A stretch of DNA of 5,954 nt, taken from positions 1 to 5,954 of the forward strand of contig SFLE01000043.1 of assembly GCA_004553495.1 (NCBI GenBank), read 5' to 3'. The translations under genes were made by a program, and so were the position numbers. The notes below the pieces were generated by a model, which saw only the letters and a list, made by a program, of their open reading frames with translations, had not been told where the DNA came from and ran no database searches. Positions 1 to 5,205 of this stretch are shown here, in pieces (the stretch's first letter is position 1; every line of letters begins with the position of its first letter). This DNA is from Clostridiales bacterium. Lineage in GTDB: Bacteria > Bacillota > Clostridia > Oscillospirales > Oscillospiraceae.

Positions 1-1
1 G

Positions 2-133
2 GAGGATATAGCGGGCATCGAGGTCAAGGCACTCTATCTGCACGGCAAGAAGCATGTTGCAAAAAAGATAGGCGTCGCCGGACTTCTGGCTCGGGCGATA
101 ATAAAACGGATCACCCAAAGAGAATACATATGA
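2..133 (+). CDS. C-terminal end of an unidentified protein (partial)
   Basis: The frame beginning at base 2 is open for 43 codons and stops at TGA 131-133; the start lies off the left edge. The visible tail is basic, with a Lys/His-rich stretch (HGKKHVAKKIG) followed by a short hydrophobic/amphipathic stretch (VAGLLARAIIKRI) and the end TQREYI. I do not recognise the family from this fragment and do not assign a function. That it is a real gene end is supported by the lack of in-frame stops, by codon choice like that of proC (ATA, AAG and GCN used freely) and by a strong terminator starting two bases after the stop. It is convergent with the DUF1538/P-II operon. Confidence 0.6.
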   Translation, partial: EDIAGIEVKALYLHGKKHVAKKIGVAGLLARAIIKRITQREYI

Positions 134-134
134 C

Positions 135-166
135 AAAAAGCCGCCCCCATCGGGGACGGCTTTTTT
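135..166. terminator. Rho-independent terminator, usable from both strands
   Basis: The arm AAAAAGCCG (135-143) pairs with CGGCTTTTT (157-165), and CCCC (145-148) pairs with GGGG (152-155), with one C/A mismatch between the two blocks and loop ATC. On the plus strand it is followed by a run of six T and ends the partial gene just upstream. On the minus strand the same hairpin is followed by five T and is the first good terminator after the P-II gene, so it probably also ends the marR-DUF1538-P-II transcript. Confidence 0.9.
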
Positions 167-196
167 GTGGCGTTTTTACGCAGCTGCGGATACGGT

Positions 197-255
197 TATT
201 GCGGTTGCCCGACCGGTGGATACCGGCAAAACCGGAGCATTGCTCGCCACCTCTC
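197..255 (+). repeat. Dispersed intergenic repeat A, copy 1
   Basis: Bases 197-217 (starting TATTGCGGTTGCC, ending CGACCGGT) are identical over 21 bases to 3291-3311. Weaker similarity continues beyond (ATACCGGCAAAACCGG here, TTACCGACGAAACCGG in the other copy), and both then reach a palindromic GAGCATTGCTC / GAGCAATGCTC core. Both copies lie outside genes. Confidence 0.75.
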
Positions 256-347
256 GTTACACAAGGGAGACAAAGGGTGCACCAAACATTGCACCGCACG
301 CGTGTTACGCGGCGGCTTTATGGTTTCCTCCGCACCAACCGGTCGGG
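208..347. repeat. Inverted pair bounding a possible 140-base MITE-like element
   Basis: CCCGACCGGT at 208-217 and its exact complement ACCGGTCGGG at 338-347 bracket about 120 bases without coding capacity. This would fit a small non-autonomous element, but no flanking target duplication is evident and the left arm is itself part of repeat A, so the boundaries are tentative. Confidence 0.35.
257..281 (-). repeat. Dispersed repeat B (CTCCCTTG family), partial copy
   Basis: This stretch matches 3495-3519 at 22 of 25 positions (ACACAAGGGAG followed by a GGGTGCA tail). Read on the minus strand it begins with a degraded form of the CTCCCTTGYGYAA half of the hairpin at 3191-3211, so it appears to be a decayed copy of the same family. 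Confidence 0.6.
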
Positions 348-388
348 ACACCGGATATATATATATCGGTAGGTGCCCCAATGCGCCA

Positions 389-1042
389 CTAAAAAAGTCC
401 GAAGCCGGCGACCTCAGTCGTGGGCAGAGAGAAAACGATGGTGCCCGCCTCGGTGTCGGGACCTGCCTTTTTGAGGATGGACGACATGATGCCTGCCTTC
501 TGTTCGGCGGCGGCGACGATGAGCACGACCTCCTTCTCCTGAACGAGGGTTATGTTGTAAAAGCGGGGATTCTTCTCGCCGGTGCCCTTACCGTGTAGAA
601 CCGTACCGCCCCTTGCACCGGCGGCGCGGGCTGCGTTCATGACCATATCGGTGCAGCCCTCGTTTGCTATTGCGACTATGAGCTCATATGCGTAGTTTAT
701 ATCGGGCGCCTGCTTTGCGGTTTTGCTGTCTGCGTTTAAATATGCCATTGCTGCTGCTCCTCCAATGCTTTTTACCGGCACGGCTATGACTATGCCGTGC
801 CCCGGCACTCCGAGGTGGAGATACCGCTTCTGCGCCGTTATGAGCTGAGCGGTCTTATCCGCGTCGGCAACGGCCATAACTATGCGCTTTTCATTCGATT
901 CAATGCCCAGAAGCTCCATCATGCTCTGCACCGCCGTGCCGCGGCCGTGGGTGACCACTGTTATGGGCAGCTCAAGCTCTGCGCACAGCGCCGTGAGAGC
1001 GTCGAGCGCCTCGGGGTTTATTATTGATATGACATAATTCAC
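389..1042 (-). CDS. Tandem P-II-like signalling protein, partner of the DUF1538 transporter
   Basis: The product is a soluble 217-residue protein, about twice the length of a normal P-II protein (about 112). Two P-II-like ferredoxin folds are visible: residues 1-95 (MNYVISIINPEALDAL, ITVVTHGRGTA at 27-37, IVIAVPVKSIGG at 84-95) and 118-217 (YELIVAIANEG, AARAAGARGGTVLHGKGTG at 137-155, TLVQEKEVVLIVA, GTIVFSLPTTEVAGF). The second half is the better match: GARGGTVLHGKGTG is where a P-II has its GxxGxT segment and the start of the T-loop. No conserved uridylylation Tyr context is seen. The start is GTG at 1042-1040, overlapping the TGA of the DUF1538 gene by four bases (GTGA), with a G-rich run about 10 bases upstream; this implies translational coupling. 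P-II proteins bind ATP/ADP and 2-oxoglutarate or other nucleotides and often block a neighbouring transporter; that this one controls the DUF1538 protein is inferred from the gene pairing. Confidence 0.88.
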   Translation of the reverse strand: MNYVISIINPEALDALTALCAELELPITVVTHGRGTAVQSMMELLGIESNEKRIVMAVADADKTAQLITAQKRYLHLGVPGHGIVIAVPVKSIGGAAAMAYLNADSKTAKQAPDINYAYELIVAIANEGCTDMVMNAARAAGARGGTVLHGKGTGEKNPRFYNITLVQEKEVVLIVAAAEQKAGIMSSILKKAGPDTEAGTIVFSLPTTEVAGFGLF

Positions 1043-2604
1043 TGCGCGCTCACCCCCCAGAGCTCTATTATCTCGTAGTCGCCGTAGCTCGGCTCGGACA
1101 CGGTCTCGCGCTTGGCCTTGCCCTCATAGAGAACGCCGACGACCTGTATCGACAGCAGCGGCATCATTGCGACCATGGCGACGACGCCGAACGCGTCGGA
1201 GAGCACATTACCGCCGAGCGCGGTGCTCGCGCCCATCATGAACTGGAGCATGAATGTCGCAGTCATGGGACCGGACGCAACGCCGCCGGAGTCAAACGCA
1301 ATGGCGGTGTATATGTCCGAAACGAAAAACGACAGCGCCAGCGCGATGGCGTAGCCCGGCACGAGGAACCACAGAATGCTGATGCCGGTGAGCACGCGCA
1401 GCATCGCAAGCCCCATTGCCAGCGCTATTGCGACCGAAAGGCTCAGCTTTATTGCCTTGCCCGGTATCGCGCCCGCGCTGACCTGCTCTATCTGCTTTTC
1501 GAGAACGCCCACGGCGGGCTCGGCTGAGATTATGAACCAGCCAAGCAGCATGGAAAGCGGGATGAGCAGATATTTTGCTTCGCTGAGCGCGAGAGCCGCT
1601 CCGAGCTCTGCGCCGAGCGTTGAAAAGCCGACATTAACGCCGGTGAGGAACAAAACGAGTCCGACATAGGTGTAAACTATGCCGATGAGTATTTTCGCAA
1701 GCGGTCTGCCGTGCAGTCTGAGCAGTAATAGCTGGAACAGAACGAATATCGCAACTATCGGCAGCAGTGCGACAGCCATCTCCTTGAGGTATGCCGGTAT
1801 AGCCGACAAAAACGCGGAGCCGATCTCGGCGGTGTTTTCAAATGCGGCTGCCGAAAGTCCGGCGACGCCCTCGCTGTCCTTGTAGAAAAATCCGAGCACG
1901 AGAACGGACAGAATGGGACCGACCGAGCACAGCGCGACCAGACCGAAGCTGTCCGCCTCGGCTGATTTGTCGCTTCGTATCATCGAAACACCGAGACCCA
2001 TCGCAAGGATAAACGGCACCGTCATCGGACCCGTCGTGACCCCGCCGGAGTCAAACGCAATGCTCAAAAAGCTGCGGTCGGTAAACGCTGCGAGCGCGAA
2101 TATAACGGCATAGCAGCCGATGAGCAGCCACCTGAGACTTGCGCCGGTGAGTATTCTCAGCATGCACACCGTCATGAAAAATCCAACGCCCACGCCGACC
2201 GTTATCAGCAGAACGCTGCTTTTTATGTGCGGCACCGTTGCCGCGAGCACCTGAAGATCCGGCTCGGCGACGGTTATCGCAAAGCCGAGCAGAAAGCTCA
2301 CCATGAGTATCAGCGGCAGATTTTTCGTTTTCGTGAGCGCGGTGCCGATCTTGCTGCCAATGGGCATCATCGCAGTTTCTGCGCCCAGCGAAAACAGTCC
2401 CATGCCGACGACTATCATCAGCGCGCCTATGAGAAAGCACAGCAGCAGGTCCGCCTGCATCGGCATGATAAACAGGCACAGTACAAGCACTATCCCCACT
2501 ATCGGCAGAACGGATATTGCCGCTTCCTTCGTCTTTTCAGCTATCGCGGTGTGCGCTTTTTCAAAATTTTCTTTCCTTTTGATACTACCACTCCTCAATC
2601 GCAT
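1039..2604 (-). CDS. DUF1538 family integral membrane protein, two-repeat transporter
   Basis: A very hydrophobic protein of 521 residues (from ATG 2604) with about 12 or more membrane segments in two homologous halves, about 28-242 and 277-495. Paired motifs recur in the same order: FAITVAEPDLQVL (108) / WFIISAEPAVGVL (356); LRILTGASLRWLL (149) / LRVLTGISILWFL (402); IAFDSGGVTTGPMT (182) / IAFDSGGVASGPMT (435); DSFGLVAL (219) / DAFGVVAM (470). The repeated acidic residues in AEP and FDSGGV inside membrane stretches suggest ion or substrate sites. From memory, paired DUF1538 proteins of Halomonas (UmpAB) were reported as a Na+(Li+,K+)/H+ antiporter; the substrate here is unknown. It lies between marR (overlap of about 20 bases) and the P-II gene (GTGA overlap). 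The ATG at 2604 has no good ribosome site; AGGAG at 2591-2595 instead fits an ATC codon at 2583, so the N-terminus may be seven residues shorter. Confidence 0.9.
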   Translation of the reverse strand: MRLRSGSIKRKENFEKAHTAIAEKTKEAAISVLPIVGIVLVLCLFIMPMQADLLLCFLIGALMIVVGMGLFSLGAETAMMPIGSKIGTALTKTKNLPLILMVSFLLGFAITVAEPDLQVLAATVPHIKSSVLLITVGVGVGFFMTVCMLRILTGASLRWLLIGCYAVIFALAAFTDRSFLSIAFDSGGVTTGPMTVPFILAMGLGVSMIRSDKSAEADSFGLVALCSVGPILSVLVLGFFYKDSEGVAGLSAAAFENTAEIGSAFLSAIPAYLKEMAVALLPIVAIFVLFQLLLLRLHGRPLAKILIGIVYTYVGLVLFLTGVNVGFSTLGAELGAALALSEAKYLLIPLSMLLGWFIISAEPAVGVLEKQIEQVSAGAIPGKAIKLSLSVAIALAMGLAMLRVLTGISILWFLVPGYAIALALSFFVSDIYTAIAFDSGGVASGPMTATFMLQFMMGASTALGGNVLSDAFGVVAMVAMMPLLSIQVVGVLYEGKAKRETVSEPSYGDYEIIELWGVSAQ

Positions 2605-3028
2605 TGTCGGGGCTGAGCATAACGCTCAGCATCTTCTGCTGGAGCCGGACATACTCGCGCGCATCGTCCTCACCGAGCCTCTCGAGCGCCTTTGCAACGC
2701 GCATCATGGCATCCTCGCGCCTTTGGCTTATCATTCCGCGGCCGGCATCGGTGAGAACGACCTTCACGCGCCGCTCATCCGAGGAATCCGCGCATCGGGA
2801 CACCCAGCCCTTTTGCTCGAGGTGCTTTAAAAGCGCCGCTATGCGTGCCGAGCTTACGCCCATACTGCGGCTCAGCTCGGAAGGGCAGCTGTGGTAACCA
2901 TGCGTGAGCAGAAAGCTCAGCGCAAAGTATTCGCCGCCGCAAGCCTCCGTCACCGCACAGCCCACCGGCAGGTGACTCAGCTGCGCCCGTATATCAAGCA
3001 TTTTTTCCGCAAGAGATCGGTAATCCAT
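2585..3028 (-). CDS. MarR-family transcriptional regulator
   Basis: The product has 147 residues, the usual MarR length. It shows the winged helix-turn-helix: CPSELSRSMGVSSARIAALL (48-67) followed by KHLEQKGWV as recognition region, then the wing with the family signature around DERRVKVVLTDAGRGMI (84-100, D-x-R-R-x-K-x-V-x-L-T-x-x-G). Flanking helices at both ends would form the dimer interface. I chose ATG at 3028-3026 because GGAGG stands five bases upstream; an earlier in-frame TTG at 3043 would place the ribosome site inside the gene. It is the first gene of the marR-DUF1538-P-II operon, and palindromes over its promoter suggest autorepression relieved by a small ligand. The ligand cannot be read from the sequence. 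Confidence 0.93.
   Translation of the reverse strand: MDYRSLAEKMLDIRAQLSHLPVGCAVTEACGGEYFALSFLLTHGYHSCPSELSRSMGVSSARIAALLKHLEQKGWVSRCADSSDERRVKVVLTDAGRGMISQRREDAMMRVAKALERLGEDDAREYVRLQQKMLSVMLSPDNAIEEW
2591..2595 (-). promoter_or_regulatory. Ribosome binding site AGGAG that questions the DUF1538 start
   Basis: On the minus strand AGGAG lies within the last codons of marR (GAG GAG TGG TAG). It stands seven bases before an in-frame ATC (2583-2581) and lies downstream of the annotated ATG (2604-2602). No ATG, GTG or TTG in the DUF1538 frame is placed to use it. Either initiation is at ATC, a rare codon, or the weak ATG is used by coupling to marR translation. Confidence 0.55.
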
Positions 3029-3043
3029 TGCATCCTCCGACAA

Positions 3044-3064
3044 TTTGCTAACACTATTAGCTAA
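3044..3064. promoter_or_regulatory. Putative MarR operator 1, over the transcription start
   Basis: GCTAA (3047-3051) and TTAGC (3057-3061) form an inverted repeat with a five-base centre, and matches at the outer bases (TT at 3044-3045, AA at 3063-3064) extend it to a 21-base quasi-palindrome. The size and AT-rich character suit a MarR dimer site. It lies between the predicted -10 and the marR start. Confidence 0.55.
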
Positions 3065-3093
3065 ATGATAGCATACTATCCCCGAACGCGCAA
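3065..3093 (-). promoter_or_regulatory. Promoter of the marR-DUF1538-P-II operon
   Basis: On the minus strand TTGCGC (3093-3088) and TATCAT (3070-3065) are separated by exactly 17 bases. The -10 differs from consensus at one base, while the -35 keeps only TTG. Transcription would begin near 3058, about 30 bases before the marR ATG. Palindromes cover both the -10 and the start point, which fits a repressed promoter. Confidence 0.6.
3067..3080. promoter_or_regulatory. Putative MarR operator 2, over the -10 box
   Basis: GATAG (3067-3071) and CTATC (3076-3080) are inverted around CATA. The palindrome overlaps the -10 hexamer and spacer, and its centre is about 20 bases (two helical turns) from that of operator 1, so two dimers could sit on the same face of the DNA. 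The half-sites differ from those of operator 1, so they may bind different proteins. Confidence 0.45.
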
Positions 3094-3108
3094 GCGAATA
3101 CGGGGATA
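3077..3108. repeat. Inverted repeat TATCCCCG / CGGGGATA over the -35 region
   Basis: Eight-base perfect arms at 3077-3084 and 3101-3108 are separated by 16 bases holding a small CGC-GCAA-GCG stem (3087-3096). It spans the -35 hexamer of the marR promoter and overlaps operator 2. It is either a further protein site or a hairpin; there is no T run, so it is not a terminator. Confidence 0.4.
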
Positions 3109-3190
3109 ATATACGATTTGTTCAAAATTTTTAACGACATCTTAAGCCCGTGCAATATGCTGCTGCGGCAAGCGCCGAATACACTCATTG

Positions 3191-3240
3191 GCTCCCTTGC
3201 GCAAAGGGAGCTGCCAGGCGTAAGCCTGACTGAGGGATCG
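3191..3240 (+). repeat. Double-hairpin intergenic repeat (CTCCCTTG family)
   Basis: GCTCCCTT (3191-3198) pairs with AAGGGAGC (3204-3211) around GCGCA. A second stem follows after three bases: CAGGC (3215-3219) with GCCTG (3224-3228) around GTAA, then CTGAGGGAT near the end. I recall closely similar sequences scattered in gut Clostridia genomes. No T run follows, so it is unlikely to be a plain terminator. Degraded relatives are at 257-281 and 3495-3519. Confidence 0.7.
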
Positions 3241-3290
3241 CTTTTTAGAGGCGTTTTTTCAGTGGCGCACTCAGGCTGTGCTAATACATC

Positions 3291-3352
3291 TATTGCGGTT
3301 GCCCGACCGGTAATTACCGACGAAACCGGTGCAGCGGGCGAGCAATGCTCGG
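3291..3352 (+). repeat. Dispersed intergenic repeat A, copy 2
   Basis: Bases 3291-3311 are identical to 197-217 over 21 bases. The following bases diverge with roughly three quarters identity, and the copy ends in the palindromic core CGAGCAATGCTCG (3339-3351), the counterpart of GAGCATTGCTC in copy 1. Confidence 0.75.
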
Positions 3353-3494
3353 TCACTCGCCGTGACCGGCGTTTCGCCACGAACAATGGCGTTTCAACAA
3401 ATTGATGCCGCACGGTGACTGACTGCTGAGAAAATCATTAAAATACAATCATCGTCGGAAGTGCAAGCTATACCGTAGGGGCGAGCGCGTCCTT

Positions 3495-3519
3495 TTGCAC
3501 AAGGGAGGCAATGGGTGCA
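3495..3519 (-). repeat. Dispersed repeat B, second copy
   Basis: It matches 257-281 at 22 of 25 positions and is preceded by a GTAGGGGCGAGCG stretch, another sequence I associate with gut Clostridia intergenic repeats. On the minus strand it reads CTCCCTTGTGCAAAA, a decayed half of the hairpin at 3191-3211. Confidence 0.6.
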
Positions 3520-3537
3520 GGCAGTCCCATACACAAC

Positions 3538-3570
3538 AAAAAAGCAGACGACGCGAGTCGTCTGCTTTTT
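3538..3570 (-). terminator. Rho-independent terminator of the NhaC-family gene
   Basis: GCAGACGAC (3544-3552) and GTCGTCTGC (3557-3565) form a perfect nine-base stem with a four-base loop, extended by A/T pairs on both sides. On the minus strand it is followed by six T and begins 18 bases after the TAA of the transporter gene. The five T on the other strand would allow some function for plus-strand transcripts. Confidence 0.93.
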
Positions 3571-3588
3571 GATATTTTTTAGTGTTTC

Positions 3589-5115
3589 TTATTCCGCGGC
3601 GGCGTTGGAGGCCTTCTTGCCGACGGTGGAGCGCAGGATGAACAGTACAACGATGGTCATCACGATGCCTATCAGCAGGCAGATCCAAGCGTTCTTTACA
3701 AAGCCTGCGATGATGAAGTTCACAAAGCTTATCAGAGCCACGGTGACGGCATACGGGAGCTGAGTCTGAACATGCTCTATGTGGTTGCAGTTTGCACCGG
3801 CGGATGCCATGATGGTGGTGTCGGAGATGGGGGAGCAGTGGTCGCCGCAGACAGCGCCCGCGAGGCAGGCGGAGATGCCGATCATGAGCAGGGGATCGCC
3901 GACCTTGAAGATGGGCAGAACGATGGGAATGAGGATGCCGAAGGTGCCCCAGCTCGTGCCGGTGGCGAATGCCAGCAGGCAGGCGACGATGAAGATGATA
4001 GCGGGCAGCATGTTGAACAGACCCGCGGAAGCGGCCTTCATAACGCCCTCAACATAGTTTGCTGCGCCCAGCAGACCGGTCATGTTCTTCAGCGATACCG
4101 CGAAGGTCAGGATGAGAATAGCGGGGACCATTGCGTTAAAGCCCTTGACTGCGCAGCTCATCGCGTCCTTGAAGGTGGTAACGCCGCGGCAGATGAGGTA
4201 GATAACGGTGAAAACGAGAGCTACGAGCGAGCCCCAGGGCAGACCGACGAATGCATCGGTGTTGCCGAACGCGCCGACGAAGTCGCCTGCAACGCCGCTT
4301 TCGGGATCCCAGAAGCCGCCGACATACATAAGGCCGATGATGCACATGATGATGAGAACGATGATGGGGATGAGCATATCCCACAGGCTTGCCTTGGTGT
4401 TTTCGACCTCCTCGTCGTTGCCGAGGGAACCGAGGTTACCCTTGAGCGCTTCGAGCTCGCTCTTTGCCATGGGACCGTAGTCAAAGCCCATAACGATCAT
4501 GCCGATAACGAACACGAAGGTCAGCAGGGAGTAGAAGTTAAACGGAATTGCCTGAATGAAGAGCTGGATGCCGGAGATGCCCGCGTCCATATCCTCCGCA
4601 ACGCCGGAGACGGCTGCCGCCCAGCTCGATACCGGAGCGATCATGCACACCGGAGCCGCGGTAGCGTCGATGAGGTATGCAAGCTTTGCGCGTGAGACCT
4701 TCTGGTTATCGGTCAGCGGACGCATAACGGAGCCGACGGTCAGGCAGTTGAAGTAGTCGTCGATGAAAATGAGAACGCCGAGAACGAAGGTGGCAAACAG
4801 CGTACCCGCGCGGGACTTTACATGCTTTGCAGCCCACTTGCCGAACGCGGCGGCGGCGCCGGTCGAGTTTACGAGCGCGACCATGATGCCGAGAATGACG
4901 AGGAACATGAATATACCGGCATTGTCGGCGATGGCGGGGGTGAAGCCCTCGGTTATCATCGCGTCGAGCGTGCCGACGGGGTCAAATCCCGAAACGAACA
5001 GCGCGCCTACGAGGATGCCGATAAACAGCGAGCTGTAGGTCTCCTTGGTTATCAGCGCCAGAACGATAGCGACGATAGGCGGGACCAGAGCCCAGAAGGT
5101 GTTTGCGAATTGCAT
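3589..5115 (-). CDS. NhaC-family transporter, probable lysine transporter (LysW type)
   Basis: The product has 508 residues with about 11-13 membrane segments, normal for NhaC-family proteins. Family hallmarks are VLIFIDDYFNCLTVGSVMRP (114-133), AYLIDATAAPVCMIAPVSSW (146-165), FATGTSWGTFGILIPIV (383-399) and CGDHCSPISDTTIMASAGA (423-441) followed by CNHIEHVQTQLPYA. A hydrophilic, charged loop at about 217-245 separates the halves. The ATG at 5115 was chosen because GGGAAG lies about 10 bases upstream; the longer frame from TTG 5172 would begin inside the riboswitch terminator. The gene stands alone behind a lysine riboswitch. NhaC-superfamily genes under lysine control have been described as LysW lysine transporter candidates, so lysine transport coupled to Na+ or H+ is the best guess, while an ordinary Na+/H+ antiporter is the alternative. 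It ends in the terminator at 3538-3570. Confidence 0.9.
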   Translation of the reverse strand: MQFANTFWALVPPIVAIVLALITKETYSSLFIGILVGALFVSGFDPVGTLDAMITEGFTPAIADNAGIFMFLVILGIMVALVNSTGAAAAFGKWAAKHVKSRAGTLFATFVLGVLIFIDDYFNCLTVGSVMRPLTDNQKVSRAKLAYLIDATAAPVCMIAPVSSWAAAVSGVAEDMDAGISGIQLFIQAIPFNFYSLLTFVFVIGMIVMGFDYGPMAKSELEALKGNLGSLGNDEEVENTKASLWDMLIPIIVLIIMCIIGLMYVGGFWDPESGVAGDFVGAFGNTDAFVGLPWGSLVALVFTVIYLICRGVTTFKDAMSCAVKGFNAMVPAILILTFAVSLKNMTGLLGAANYVEGVMKAASAGLFNMLPAIIFIVACLLAFATGTSWGTFGILIPIVLPIFKVGDPLLMIGISACLAGAVCGDHCSPISDTTIMASAGANCNHIEHVQTQLPYAVTVALISFVNFIIAGFVKNAWICLLIGIVMTIVVLFILRSTVGKKASNAAAE

Positions 5116-5149
5116 GATGATGTTTCTTCCCTTACAATGAATTTTGAAC

Positions 5150-5181
5150 AAAAAAATCGAGCCATGACGCAATCATGACTC
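5150..5181 (-). terminator. Riboswitch expression-platform terminator
   Basis: On the minus strand GAGTCATGA (5181-5173) pairs with TCATGGCTC (5167-5159), nine pairs including one G-T (G-U in RNA), with loop TTGCG and a run of seven T (5156-5150). Its 5' arm can instead pair with the 3' strand of aptamer helix P1 (GTCATGA at 5211-5205 with TCATGAT at 5178-5172), giving the antiterminator. Lysine binding would fix P1, free this arm and end transcription 35 bases before the gene. Confidence 0.9.
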
Positions 5182-5205
5182 AACAGAAAAAATATCTTGC
5201 CGGAT

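Larger units (their letters stand above)
167..388. other. Non-coding spacer between convergent genes, made of repeat pieces
   Basis: No convincing gene is seen on either strand in these 222 bases. The open frames across it have no ribosome binding site and change frame relative to the repeats. It contains a 21-base sequence also found at 3291-3311, a piece of a CTCCCTTG hairpin repeat, a 10-base inverted pair (CCCGACCGGT at 208-217 and ACCGGTCGGG at 338-347), and an (AT)6 run at 355-366 inside a short hairpin (ACCG 350-353, CGGT 367-370). It would form the 3' untranslated part of the P-II operon transcript. Confidence 0.75.
3109..3537. other. Non-coding spacer with repeat pieces between nhaC-type gene and marR
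   Basis: I see no gene in these 429 bases. Open frames on either strand are short, lack ribosome sites and simply cross the repeats. The contents are a double hairpin (3191-3228), repeat A (3291-3352), a short GTAGGGGCGAG piece (about 3475-3485) and repeat B (3495-3519). Bases 3111-3180 and 3395-3470 show nothing recognisable. Confidence 0.7.

Noticed and set aside
167..598. Plus-strand open frames across the left spacer
   Set aside because: They run through repeats and into the antisense of the P-II gene, have no ribosome site and no recognisable domain.
2051..2479. Minus-strand open frame of 142 codons, and plus-strand frames at 2227-2616 and 2303-2830
   Set aside because: All overlap the well-supported DUF1538 and marR genes in other frames and have low-complexity, His/Arg-rich or Ser-rich products.
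3029..3043. marR start at TTG 3043
   Set aside because: It would put GGAGG inside the coding region; GGAGG is correctly spaced for ATG 3028.
3772..4695. Long plus-strand open frame of 307 codons
   Set aside because: It lies wholly antisense to the NhaC-family gene. Its product is rich in Asp, Glu, Gly, Ala and His with no domain-like pattern, as expected from the complement of a GC-rich membrane protein gene.
3117..5152. Inverted 13-base match TTTGTTCAAAATT (3117-3129, plus) with 5152-5140 (minus)
   Set aside because: AT-rich, partly built from the T run of the riboswitch terminator, and in unrelated contexts; probably chance.
5116..5172. Extended N-terminus of the NhaC-family protein from TTG 5172
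   Set aside because: The extension would translate the riboswitch terminator hairpin and T run; ATG 5115 has a ribosome site and begins the normal family N-terminus.
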